From NCBI RefSeq assembly GCF_958405655.1, contig NZ_CATYWO010000001.1:806001-870000 (forward strand): a stretch of 64,000 nucleotides of DNA, in the 5' to 3' direction. The position numbers and the translations under genes were made by a program. Source of the stretch: Ralstonia condita. Lineage in GTDB: Bacteria > Pseudomonadota > Gammaproteobacteria > Burkholderiales > Burkholderiaceae. Position 1 is the first letter of the stretch; every line of letters starts with the position of its first letter. Below, piece by piece: positions 35,449-44,272 of the stretch. Under the pieces are notes generated by a model. The model saw nothing but the letters and a program-made list of their open reading frames with translations. It was not told the origin of the DNA and ran no database searches.

Positions 35449-37512
35449 TTGGCCGCCGATCCACAGCAAGACAGCCGCTTTCGCAAGCGGCTGTTTCTGT
35501 ATTACGGGCTCTATACCGCGGGGCTGCTGCTCTTCATCGCGATGATGGGCGCGATCGAGCGCGTGCGCGGGCCCGGGGTGTGGCTCGGCTATGTGTTCCT
35601 CTTTGTCACCATCGCCATCTATGCGTGCATCGGCCTGATCTGCCGCACCGCAGACCTGACCGAGTACTACGTGGCCGGGCGCAGGGTACCCGCGTTCTTC
35701 AACGGCATGGCCACCGCCGCCGACTGGATGAGCGCCGCCTCGTTCATCGGCCTGTCGGGCATCGTGTTCGCTTCGGGTTATGAAGGCCTGGCTTACGTGA
35801 TGGGCTGGACGGGTGGCTACTGCCTCGTCGCCTTCCTGCTCGCGCCTTACCTGCGCAAATTCGGCGGCTACACGGTGCCGGATTTTCTCGCCACGCGCTA
35901 CGGCAACGGCGAGCGCGGCGGCAGCTCCGTCGTGCGCGGCATTGCCGTGCTCGGCGCCACGCTCTGTTCCTTCGTCTACCTCGTCGCGCAGATCCAGGGC
36001 GTGGGACTGGTGGTCACACGCTTCATCGGCGTGGAGTTTTCGGTGGGGGTGTTCTTCGGGCTGGCCGGGATTCTGGTGTGCTCGTTCCTGGGCGGCATGC
36101 GCGCCGTCACCTGGACCCAGGTGGCGCAGTACATCATCATGATCGTGTCGTTTCTGGGCGTGGTCGGGCTGATCGGCTGGCATCGGTATCACGATCCGCT
36201 GCCGCAGTTCTCGACCGGACACCTGCTGCGTCAGATCGAGAAGGAGGAGCAGCGCATTGCACATGACCCGGCGGAGCAGGGCGTGCGCGACCACTTCCTG
36301 AACGAGGCACAGGCGCTTCAGGACCGCATTGCAGGCTTGCCGCAGTCTTTTGTGGATGCGCGCGAGGCGTTGAATACCCGATTGACGCTCGCCCGCGAGC
36401 GCAACGCACCGCTGCGCGAGATCAAGGCGCTCGAACGTGCACGCGAGGAGTTTCCGCCCGATGCCAACACCGCTGCGTTCATGTGGAACCAGCAGCGCGA
36501 GGATGCGCTCGCGCGCAGCCGCATGGAGCCCCCGTCCGCCGAGCCGTTTCCGTCGAAATCCGAAGCGGAGCGCGGCACCGAGCGGCTGAACTTCGTATTG
36601 CTCGTCTTTTGCCTGATGGTGGGCACGGCCAGCCTGCCGCATATCCTCACGCGCTTTCACACCACGCCGTCCGTGCGGGAGACGCGCAACTCGGTGAGTT
36701 GGACGCTGTTCTTCGTCGTGCTGCTCTATGTGTCGGCTCCCGCTCTGGCGGCACTGGTCAAGCTGGACCTGCTGCAGCACCTGGTGGGCGCGCCGTTTGC
36801 CGATCTGCCGCAGTGGATCGTGCCGTGGCGCAAGGTGGACCCGCCCGTTTTCGCACTGCACGACATCAACGGCGACGGCATCGTGCAGTGGGCGGAAGTG
36901 ATGATGCAGCCCGACATGATTGTGCTGGCCGCCCCCGAGATCGCGGGCCTGCCCTATGTGGTGTCGGGGCTGATCGCCGCAGGGGCGCTGGCGGCGGCGC
37001 TGTCAACCGCCGACGGCCTGCTGCTGACCATTGCCAATGCGCTGTCACACGACGTGTATTTCCACATGATCGACAACACTGCCAGCCACCAGCGGCGCGT
37101 GACGGGGGCCAAGGTGGTGCTGCTGGGCGTGGCGCTGCTTGCGGCGTATGTGACCTCGCTCAAACCGGGCAACATCCTCTTCCTGGTCGGCGCGGCGTTC
37201 TCCCTGGCAGCGTCGTGCTTCTTTCCGGTGCTGGTGCTGGGGGTGTTCTGGAAACGCACCAACCGCGCCGGGGCCATCGCAGGCATGCTGACGGGGCTGG
37301 CCGTGAGCGTGTACTACATCATCGCCAACTATCCATTCTTCACGCGCATGACGGGCGTGCTGGGCCAGCCATGGTTTGGCGTCGACCCGATTGCCTCCGG
37401 CGCCTTCGGCGTGCCGGCAGGGTTTGCCGTGGCCATCGTCGTCAGCCTGCTGACCCGGCCGAACCGGCCGGTCATCGATAAGCTGGTCGGCTATATCCGC
37501 GATCCTCTGTAG
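35449..37512 (+). CDS. sodium:solute symporter (ActP/VC_2705-like) with an EF-hand-like loop
   Basis: A 687-residue member of the sodium:solute symporter family, resembling acetate or monocarboxylate permeases. It has the TM core with EYYVAGRRVPAFFNGMATAAD, GFIGLSG-like and VPDFLATRYG segments. Two loops are unusual. One is a hydrophilic, coiled-coil-prone insertion of about 125 residues (around 255-380). The other (residues 472-483) reads DINGDGIVQWAE, a canonical EF-hand calcium loop pattern (D1, N3, D5, G6, V8, E12). The start is a TTG at 35449 with no good ribosome binding site, so translation may depend on coupling to acs, 14 bases upstream. Substrate not proven; acetate is inferred from context. 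Confidence 0.9.
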   Translation: MAADPQQDSRFRKRLFLYYGLYTAGLLLFIAMMGAIERVRGPGVWLGYVFLFVTIAIYACIGLICRTADLTEYYVAGRRVPAFFNGMATAADWMSAASFIGLSGIVFASGYEGLAYVMGWTGGYCLVAFLLAPYLRKFGGYTVPDFLATRYGNGERGGSSVVRGIAVLGATLCSFVYLVAQIQGVGLVVTRFIGVEFSVGVFFGLAGILVCSFLGGMRAVTWTQVAQYIIMIVSFLGVVGLIGWHRYHDPLPQFSTGHLLRQIEKEEQRIAHDPAEQGVRDHFLNEAQALQDRIAGLPQSFVDAREALNTRLTLARERNAPLREIKALERAREEFPPDANTAAFMWNQQREDALARSRMEPPSAEPFPSKSEAERGTERLNFVLLVFCLMVGTASLPHILTRFHTTPSVRETRNSVSWTLFFVVLLYVSAPALAALVKLDLLQHLVGAPFADLPQWIVPWRKVDPPVFALHDINGDGIVQWAEVMMQPDMIVLAAPEIAGLPYVVSGLIAAGALAAALSTADGLLLTIANALSHDVYFHMIDNTASHQRRVTGAKVVLLGVALLAAYVTSLKPGNILFLVGAAFSLAASCFFPVLVLGVFWKRTNRAGAIAGMLTGLAVSVYYIIANYPFFTRMTGVLGQPWFGVDPIASGAFGVPAGFAVAIVVSLLTRPNRPVIDKLVGYIRDPL

Positions 37513-37660
37513 GCGGCGGCCGTTCTGATGCGCGCCCTTGTATCGGGCCGCGTGGGTCCGGCCAGGCGCTCACAAGGGCCGCGATCTGGCAGGCGCGGAT
37601 GCCAGGAAGGCGAGGGGGCATGGCGTCAGAAGTCGGGCATCAGGCGGTTCCGCACCGCGC

Positions 37661-39217
37661 CTAAATGCGGAAAAACGCCACCGCCGCGTTGAGTTCCTGC
37701 CCCTGATCCTGCAGTGATTGCGACGCCGCGGCCGCTTCTTCCACCAATGCCGCGTTGCGTTGCGTCACTTCATCCATTTGCGAGATGGCCTGGTTGACCT
37801 GTTCGATGCCGCGTTTCTGCTCGATCGAGGCCGCCGCAATCTCTTCCATGATGTGCGTGACGCGCGCCACGGCCTGCGTGACTTCCGACATGGTGTGACC
37901 GGCTTCGCCCGCCAGCGTGGAGCCATCGTGGATGCGCTCCACCGACGAGGCGATCAGCTCCTTGATTTCCTTGGCCGCCGTCGAAGAGCGCTGCGCGAGG
38001 CTGCGGACTTCGCTGGCTACCACTGCAAAGCCGCGGCCCTGTTCACCGGCACGCGCAGCCTCGACCGCGGCATTCAGTGCGAGGATGTTGGTCTGGAAGG
38101 CAATGCCCTCGATGATGCCGGTGATGTCGGCAATCTTGCTCGAGCGATCGCTGATGTCCTGCATGGTTGCCACGACCTGGCCGACAACCGTGCTGCCCTG
38201 ATGCGCCACCTCAGACGCTGTCGCCGCCAGCGCCGTCGCGTGTTGAGCGTTGTCGGCGTTCTGTTTGACCGTGGAGGTGAGTTCTTCCATGCTGGCTGCG
38301 GTCTGCTGCAGCGATGACGCTTGCGCTTCCGTACGCTGGCTCAGGTCTGCATTGCCCGCCGCGATCTGCTTGGCGGCTCCGGCCACGCTGGTACTGCCCA
38401 CGCGCACCTTGTCGACGATCTCCGTGAGTCGGCCGTTCATGTCACGCAGGGCCGAGAGCAGGAAACTCGTCTCGTCTTTGCCGTGGACTTCAATGCGGCT
38501 GCTCAGGTCGCCGCGGGCCACGGTCTTGGCAACATCCACGGCCGTGCGGATGGGCCGCGTGATCGAACGGGTGATCACCATGCCCGCGATCACCGCGAGC
38601 AACACGGCGCCAATCGACAGGCCGATCAGGATATTGCGCTGCATGCGGTACTGCGCTTCGTAGGCTTGCACGAGCTGCTCCTGACGCTCGTGCGTGTAGG
38701 TGGCGTAGGCGCCGGTGGCCTTGATGAGCGCAGCCAGCAGCGGACGGCACTCGTTGTCCATCTTTCGGATAGCGTCTTCGTGCTTGCCGGCGAGCGCCAG
38801 CGCCACGATGTCGGTCGCTACCGGTCCATAGCGCATTTCCACGCTGTCAATGTCAGCGACCAGCGCACGCGCGCGATCGTTGGCGTCCTTGGTGTTGGTC
38901 ACCAGGTCGTTCAGGAGTTTGAGCCGCGCCTTGACGTCCTCATGGGCGCGTGACACCTCGGCTTTTTCCAGCTCCAGATCCTCCGGCGTGACCACCAGTA
39001 CAAGGTTGCGTGCAGCAATGGCACGCCGATCAACCGCCGTTCGCACGGCGTTGGCCGCATCGGCGCGTGCGTTGATGCCGTGTACGAAATTTGAAAAGCC
39101 TTCTGTGGACTCGGAAAGCGCCCGCAATGACATGCCTGATACCACGACGACAATGGCGGCCAGTACGCCAAAACCTGCGGTCAGCTTGGACTTGATGGTC
39201 ACCTGGGTAAGGTTCAC
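37661..39217 (-). CDS. methyl-accepting chemotaxis protein with four-helix-bundle sensor
   Basis: A 518-residue chemoreceptor of classic layout. TM1 is at about residues 12-32 and a periplasmic helical sensor at about 33-188 (4HB_MCP type; acid-rich, with VDRRAIAARNLVLV). TM2 is at about 190-212, then a HAMP domain (ITRSITRPIRTAVDVAKTVA) and a signalling domain with the hairpin tip EGIAFQTNILALNAAVEAAR. It ends AAVAFFRI without an NWETF-type CheB/CheR tether. The start is a GTG (complement of 39215-39217) with GGAGG five to six bases before it. Ligand unknown; no chemotaxis genes nearby. Confidence 0.93.
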   Translation of the reverse strand: MNLTQVTIKSKLTAGFGVLAAIVVVVSGMSLRALSESTEGFSNFVHGINARADAANAVRTAVDRRAIAARNLVLVVTPEDLELEKAEVSRAHEDVKARLKLLNDLVTNTKDANDRARALVADIDSVEMRYGPVATDIVALALAGKHEDAIRKMDNECRPLLAALIKATGAYATYTHERQEQLVQAYEAQYRMQRNILIGLSIGAVLLAVIAGMVITRSITRPIRTAVDVAKTVARGDLSSRIEVHGKDETSFLLSALRDMNGRLTEIVDKVRVGSTSVAGAAKQIAAGNADLSQRTEAQASSLQQTAASMEELTSTVKQNADNAQHATALAATASEVAHQGSTVVGQVVATMQDISDRSSKIADITGIIEGIAFQTNILALNAAVEAARAGEQGRGFAVVASEVRSLAQRSSTAAKEIKELIASSVERIHDGSTLAGEAGHTMSEVTQAVARVTHIMEEIAAASIEQKRGIEQVNQAISQMDEVTQRNAALVEEAAAASQSLQDQGQELNAAVAFFRI

Positions 39218-39712
39218 AGCGTCCTCCGGTCTACAAGAATGGTGCGGTCGTGATCGGCATGGCTGGCCTGCGTCGAGTGCGCGGTCGGCAAACCTGCCAC
39301 CGTGTTGCTGCCGTTGTAGCTGACGTCGAAGCGGATTCGTTATGGAAGCGCCGGCAAAAGCCCATTGGTTGCTTGAGGCGCGCTATAGGGTTGTATCGGC
39401 GGGCAGATCAAATCCTGAATAACCATTTTGTTCAGGTTTCTACTTAACTATTTTGAGTTCTGTTGACGGTCGCCGTGGCTTGCGGCTATTGGGCTGTGGG
39501 GTGTCAGCCTTCGTGGAATTCCGGATAGTGTGATGGATTTCGCTAATATCACCTCGGGCGAGGCGCATCGCTAATTTGAATAAACCAGACGGCGCTTCCA
39601 ATGCCGCTTTGAAGCGAGCCGGATGCATTCGATTAGCGATTTCCGCTATCGGTCGAACTGATGAGAGAAAGCCCGCCATGCAGGCGGGCTTCTTCGGACG
39701 GATGGAGCGCAG
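39218..39712. other. intergenic region, partly AT-rich
   Basis: These 495 bases separate two genes transcribed leftward. The part from about 39400 to 39560 is clearly AT-richer than the surroundings, which may mark a regulatory region or foreign remnant. A 79-codon minus-strand frame at 39440-39679 starts inside the terminator hairpin of the next gene and is not accepted. Otherwise nothing is recognised. Confidence 0.5.
39669..39691 (-). terminator. Rho-independent terminator of the CocE-like hydrolase gene
   Basis: AAGCCCGCC pairs with GGCGGGCTT around a 5-base loop. On the minus strand it is followed by TTTCTCTC, 22 bases after the hydrolase stop codon. Confidence 0.85.
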
Positions 39713-41719
39713 TTACTGCAGAACGGATGCGGGTACGACCGGCAGTACGACCTTCGACGGATGGGCCGCATCGCTGTAGATGGTCAGCACGCCAGCGAGC
39801 GAGTTCAGCAACGTTGGCAGCGGTGGCACGCCTTGCGGCAGGTTGCTTGCGCCCACTGCCACCCGCAGCTTGTGGCCGCTCGCGATGAGGGCGCTACTCG
39901 GAAACACCTCCACTGGCACCAGAACAGGCTGACCCGGCATCAGCGGTTGTGCGGAGCTTGGCGTGAACGGATGCCACGGCTGGATCATCAGGCCGTTCAT
40001 GGTGCGCGAGCGGCTGGCATCCACCGCGCGCAGCGAGGCGGTCTGAAGGCCATCGGTGAGCGGCGTGACGTTGCCGGCGGCGTCCACGTCATCGATGCGC
40101 ACCGATACGCCAGCATCGAGCGCCGTGGTGGAGATCCACACATCGGCCTCGATCGGTCCGTTGATGACCATGTCCGTCTGCATGGGAGGCGTCTCGAACT
40201 TCACGTCCGCTGCCTCGGCGAGGGTGTCATCCGTCTGGCAAGGCAGCGGGATGAAGCCGGTCAGGCCCGCGGTCCACTGCGACAGGCTGATCGAGCACGC
40301 CCCGTTCAGCGGCACCTGCGGCACCAGGTTGAAGGCCTCGTCAGCAGCCGGCGCCGTGGCGGACAGGGATCTGTCGCCGCGCAGGAACAAGGGCAGCGCT
40401 TGCACCTGCGGATGGGGCCAGTCGGTCGCCGTGGCGTAGTGGCCATAGCCTGTCATGTACTGCGTGACGTTGGGCAATGCGTCGGCACCGGCGGCCATGC
40501 CTTTGACATACTGATCGAACCATTGCAACTCGATGTGGTTGAGCGGTGGCACGTCGTCGGCCGGCAGCCCGCTGCCGATCGCCGCCTGCAAGTGCGTCCA
40601 CGGACCGATCAGGAGCTTGGCGGGGGCCTGTGTCTTGATGGTCTCGTAGGTGAGCGGCTCGCTGCGTTGGAAGAGGTCATGCAGACCGCCCACCACAAAG
40701 GTCGGCACCTGGATCTTGCCGTCGGTCTCCAGCGGCGAGCGCGTGGCCCAGAATGCGCCGTCGTAAGCCGTGGCCGTTGTGCCGACCAGCGCTTGCAGCA
40801 TGGTTGGCAACTGGAAGGTCGTGACCGCAGACACGAGGTGCTGCAGGACCGTCGGTAGACCGATCGCGGGGTCGGTCACCAGCGTCGGGTCGGTCAGGCT
40901 CAGCACGGAGACCAGCCCAAACCAGGCCGGAATGAACGTGAGATTGGTCTGGCCTCCGGTGAAGACGATGTCGCGGTAGCCGTCGCCAATGGGCACGATG
41001 GGAAACGCCGCCTTGACCGCCGGGTGGTTTTGCGCCGCCGTGATCACCGTTGTGATGCCGAGGTACGACACGCCGTACAGGCCGATGGCGCCGTTGCTCC
41101 ACGGCTGCTGCATGACCCAGTCGACGACATGGCCGTAGTCGCTTTGTTCATCGGCGCCAAACGCATCCCATGAGCCTTGCGATTGGCCCGTGCCGCGCAC
41201 GTCAACGACGACGGTGGCGTAACCATGCTGGACGATGTATGGATCCGCCGCACCCAGTGCGGCACCGATCGAGGCTTCGTACTGCGCGTTGCCGCCGTTG
41301 TACGACGTTTGCACGAGCACCGTCGGAAAGGGGCCGGCCGCCGGGTTGCCAGCGGCGTCGGCTGGCAATGTCACATAAGCGGCGAGCTTGGTGCCGTCGG
41401 GCATCGTGACGTACTGGGTCGGTTGTCGTGCGACGCCGGCATATTGCATCGGCGGGTTGTAATCGACCCATCTGGCCCCGGCATTGCTGGTGATCGACGT
41501 GCCTGGCTGCGCGAGTGTGGCCCGTGTGCCGAGCGTGGTCCAGTTGGCCGCGCCAGGCACGGCCGACGTTGACGTGGCGTTTGAATCGGCCGGTGCCGTG
41601 TTTTGTGTGGCGACGCTTGAAGCGCCATCGCCGCCGCAACCGGACAACGCAAGCGCGGCGCACAGCAGCGGCAAGATCAGCCGGCGAACTGGCCGCGCGC
41701 GTAGGGTACCCATCTGCAT
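39713..41719 (-). CDS. CocE/NonD family hydrolase lipoprotein
   Basis: A 668-residue exported alpha/beta hydrolase of the CocE/X-Pro dipeptidyl-peptidase group, acylases and esterases acting on acyl or proline-linked bonds. It has a lipoprotein signal (LPLLCAALALSGC, lipobox LSGC with Cys28). A Ser/Thr/Ala-rich linker and the catalytic domain follow, with the nucleophile S218 in GLYGVSYLG and VVDVRGTGQSQG before it. The C-terminal jelly-roll-like domain (PXPP_C type, about residues 480-668) ends it. The start at the complement of 41717-41719 has GGAG seven bases upstream; a longer in-frame start lacks a signal-compatible N-terminus. Natural substrate unknown. Confidence 0.88.
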   Translation of the reverse strand: MQMGTLRARPVRRLILPLLCAALALSGCGGDGASSVATQNTAPADSNATSTSAVPGAANWTTLGTRATLAQPGTSITSNAGARWVDYNPPMQYAGVARQPTQYVTMPDGTKLAAYVTLPADAAGNPAAGPFPTVLVQTSYNGGNAQYEASIGAALGAADPYIVQHGYATVVVDVRGTGQSQGSWDAFGADEQSDYGHVVDWVMQQPWSNGAIGLYGVSYLGITTVITAAQNHPAVKAAFPIVPIGDGYRDIVFTGGQTNLTFIPAWFGLVSVLSLTDPTLVTDPAIGLPTVLQHLVSAVTTFQLPTMLQALVGTTATAYDGAFWATRSPLETDGKIQVPTFVVGGLHDLFQRSEPLTYETIKTQAPAKLLIGPWTHLQAAIGSGLPADDVPPLNHIELQWFDQYVKGMAAGADALPNVTQYMTGYGHYATATDWPHPQVQALPLFLRGDRSLSATAPAADEAFNLVPQVPLNGACSISLSQWTAGLTGFIPLPCQTDDTLAEAADVKFETPPMQTDMVINGPIEADVWISTTALDAGVSVRIDDVDAAGNVTPLTDGLQTASLRAVDASRSRTMNGLMIQPWHPFTPSSAQPLMPGQPVLVPVEVFPSSALIASGHKLRVAVGASNLPQGVPPLPTLLNSLAGVLTIYSDAAHPSKVVLPVVPASVLQ

Positions 41720-42233
41720 GGGGTGTCTCCTCTGTACTGTCGTTTCTGTTCTGTGGGGGGGCCGGCATGCCGAGGGGGCGGCACGCGGCAGATCGCTTCC
41801 GATCAGGAAGCCGAGCAAGCGAAAGGACCGACGCAGAGACGGGTGGGTGTCACGACCGACCCTGCGTCAGCAGGCTTGGGCAGGGACAGCAAGCAGCAAC
41901 TGTGCCCGTCGATCTACAGCGCAAGGACCGCATGGCGTCGGCCTTGTGCGCGTGTCTTTGGCGCGAAGCATCGCCGGTGTTACGTAACGTGCGAGGTAAC
42001 GAGCGATCGTAACGCCGCGCTTCTGAGGCAAAAGAAACGCACCCCACCGATGTGGGGGCGGTCTCCGGAAAGCCACGCCCCGCTTGCGTTTCAAACAGGT
42101 GGCGGGCGTTTCCCGGACCGGCGGCGCAGCGGGAAAAATGCGCGCACTCGGATTGGCATGGACGTTGCATGGAACCGTCTAGACACGCCCGGGACAGGGC
42201 GCCACGCACAGACCACAGACAGAAGAGGCCACC
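41720..42233. other. intergenic region with no recognised gene
   Basis: These 514 bases separate the hydrolase lipoprotein (minus) from a small hypothetical gene (plus). Candidate frames here have no ribosome binding sites and give Arg/Ala-rich translations typical of shadow frames in GC-rich DNA. Divergent promoters are expected, but none was convincing. Confidence 0.5.
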
Positions 42234-42542
42234 ATGAACCGCACCATCCAGGACGTCGAAATCGCGGCTGCCATCGATTCGGACCTGCTGCGCCGCCGCC
42301 AGCAATTCGCCGGTCAACCTGCTGCCTGGCGGGTGTGGTCTGAAGCCGCGCACGTCGCCACGCTGAACGAGCGCGCCCGCATGGCTTTCATCGAACACGT
42401 GGCTGCAAGCCGCGGCGCCGACATCGCGCTGCGCCTGCAGATGAAGGCGGAGTCGATCCGCGCGACGGTGATGCAGACATTGCAGACAGGCGGCGATGCA
42501 GTTGCGGCGTATGTGACGCAGGGCAACGCTACGTTGCATTGA
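42234..42542 (+). CDS. hypothetical protein, 102 residues
   Basis: A small, soluble, mostly helical protein starting MNRTIQDVEIAAAIDSDLLR. It has no signal peptide or TM segment. An AGAGG ribosome binding site precedes the ATG by seven bases. The composition (Ala, Arg, Gln, Thr) is consistent with a folded helical protein. I do not recognise a family and the neighbours give no clue. It is a lone gene, convergent with the substrate-binding protein transcript. Confidence 0.6.
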   Translation: MNRTIQDVEIAAAIDSDLLRRRQQFAGQPAAWRVWSEAAHVATLNERARMAFIEHVAASRGADIALRLQMKAESIRATVMQTLQTGGDAVAAYVTQGNATLH

Positions 42543-42662
42543 AACACTGGGGACGGGCCGGCGTGCGCCAGGAGGTGATGGAGAGTGCCATGACGAGGGC
42601 GGCATGGATGTTGTTGTCCTCGCGGCGACATCGATCGCTTCAGACTGGCCGGCCTGTAAAAC

Positions 42663-42693
42663 AAAAAGGCCCAGGCAACGCATGCTTGGGCCT
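42663..42693 (-). terminator. Rho-independent terminator of the substrate-binding protein gene
   Basis: AGGCCCA pairs with TGGGCCT; on the minus strand it is followed by TTTTTGTTTT. It lies about 130 bases after the stop codon of the gene at 42824-43975. Confidence 0.75.
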
Positions 42694-42823
42694 CTGATGT
42701 TGGCGAAGCGAAGGGGCTGCCGTCCGCCGCCAGAAAATCCCCCACAAAACAGAGCGGAGCGTCTGCCACAGGGCGACCCGCCGTGCATGTGCCATCCGTA
42801 CCCCGTGATCGCCTTTTGTCGCT

Positions 42824-43975
42824 TTAGCTGACGATGCGCCCGTTCACGCCGATCATCGCGACGGCGGTGTAGTCAAGGCCACCATGGTTGGCGTGGTCGT
42901 AGTGCACGCGTACGCCGCCAAAATCCCGCGTGCCGAACGCCTCGAGGCAATTGATGAAGCTTTCGCGCGTCGGGTTGGCTCCGCATGCGCGCAGCCCCTC
43001 CACGATGACCTTGGCGGTCAGGAAACCTTCGATCGCCTCGTAGGTCTGGTTGGTCTTGACGCCGTAGTTGTCATTGATCTCACGGAACTCCTGCACCAGC
43101 GGCACCGAGCGCTCGTTGGGGCCTGGCACCACTTGCGTGATCGCCACGCCATGCGAGAGCGGCCCGGCTTTTTCGAAGACGATCTTGGCCGTCGTGACTG
43201 AAAGAATCCAGGGCTGTGGCAGTGGCAGGGGGCCGTACTTCGCGTGATAGCGCAGCAGCATGTTCGCCACCGACTGCGGCGAGGTGAACAGCAGTGTCGT
43301 GTGGGGTTTGGCCTCGTTGATCTTCTGCACCACAGCGTCGATGTCGTCGCCTTGCACGCTATGCGGAATGATTGAGACGATCTGGGCGCCAAACTTTTGC
43401 GCTGCCTCCTGGGCCGATTGTGCGCATGCGGCGCCGAACGCGTTGTCCAGGTGAACCACCGCGATACGCTTCAGCCCGATCGTGGTTGCGTGCTGCACCA
43501 TCCTGGACACTTCGTCGCTATAGGTTGCGCGTGTGTGGAAGAGCGGGGCGCTTGCCTTACGCACTGCAGGGGCGCCAGTCAGCGTGCCCACGGTCGGTAG
43601 GCGGTGCTGCTCGATGAGGGGCAATGCAGCAACCGTGTTGCCGGTGCCGCCCAAGCAGGCAAGTCCGAAGACGTCCTCGTGTAGAAACGCATTGACGTTT
43701 GCGGCCGTCTTTTCCGGGATGTAGTTGTCTTCCAGATGCCGCAGCTCCAGCTTGCGCCCGTGAACGCCGCCTTGCGCATTGATATGGTTAAAGCAAGCGA
43801 GCAGTCCGTTGGTGTAGTTGTGGTAGCCGTCTCCCCAGATGCTCTCGAAGCCTACCGATTGCCCGAAGACGATTTTGTCGGGGTGTACACCAGGTTCGGT
43901 TGCGCGGGCGAGCGGCGCTAGCAGCGTGGCACCCCCGAGCACGGCTGAACTCCGTATGAATTGTCTGCGATCCAT
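42824..43975 (-). CDS. ABC transporter substrate-binding protein, branched-chain amino acid (LivJ) type
   Basis: A 383-residue periplasmic binding protein of the Leu/Ile/Val-binding family. The N-terminus MDRRQFIRSSAVLGGATLLA carries twin arginines and resembles a Tat signal. The mature domain begins around DKIVFGQSVGFE and has the two-lobe pattern with INAQGGVHGRKLEL and the lobe-2 segment LKRIAVVHLDNAFGAACAQS. No permease or ATPase genes are adjacent, so it is an orphan binding protein. It lies just downstream of a chemoreceptor gene on the same strand. GAGGAG precedes the ATG. Ligand unknown. Confidence 0.9.
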   Translation of the reverse strand: MDRRQFIRSSAVLGGATLLAPLARATEPGVHPDKIVFGQSVGFESIWGDGYHNYTNGLLACFNHINAQGGVHGRKLELRHLEDNYIPEKTAANVNAFLHEDVFGLACLGGTGNTVAALPLIEQHRLPTVGTLTGAPAVRKASAPLFHTRATYSDEVSRMVQHATTIGLKRIAVVHLDNAFGAACAQSAQEAAQKFGAQIVSIIPHSVQGDDIDAVVQKINEAKPHTTLLFTSPQSVANMLLRYHAKYGPLPLPQPWILSVTTAKIVFEKAGPLSHGVAITQVVPGPNERSVPLVQEFREINDNYGVKTNQTYEAIEGFLTAKVIVEGLRACGANPTRESFINCLEAFGTRDFGGVRVHYDHANHGGLDYTAVAMIGVNGRIVS

Positions 43976-44272
43976 GTGCGTCTCCTCTTGTCATTATTTT
44001 TGTTGCGAGCGTCAGGAATGGCGCGCGCTTGGGGCATGCCGAACAACCCTGCGCAGGAATGGGCGCGCCGGCGACCTGATCGACGTCAACGCGTTGCGCT
44101 TCCCAGCCAATCTGCTTGCGCGCGATGCCACGCGATACGCCGGGACACGGTGCGTGATCGTGCTGCTTGCTGTCTTTGCGAGCCAGGGTGGCAATCCACC
44201 TGGAACACCAGGTGCGTGAGCGTGGTGTCCGCAGTCATGACGGCGCGCCGCGCCCGCGGCAGAGCGTCATCA

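Noticed and set aside
39440..39679. A 79-codon minus-strand frame after the first chemoreceptor's upstream region.
   Set aside because: Its ATG lies inside the terminator hairpin of the hydrolase gene, and there is no ribosome binding site or recognisable product.
42314..42769. A 151-codon minus-strand frame overlapping the 102-residue hypothetical gene.
   Set aside because: Cys/Ala/Ser-rich shadow translation that crosses the terminator at 42663-42693; the plus-strand gene has the better ribosome binding site and composition.
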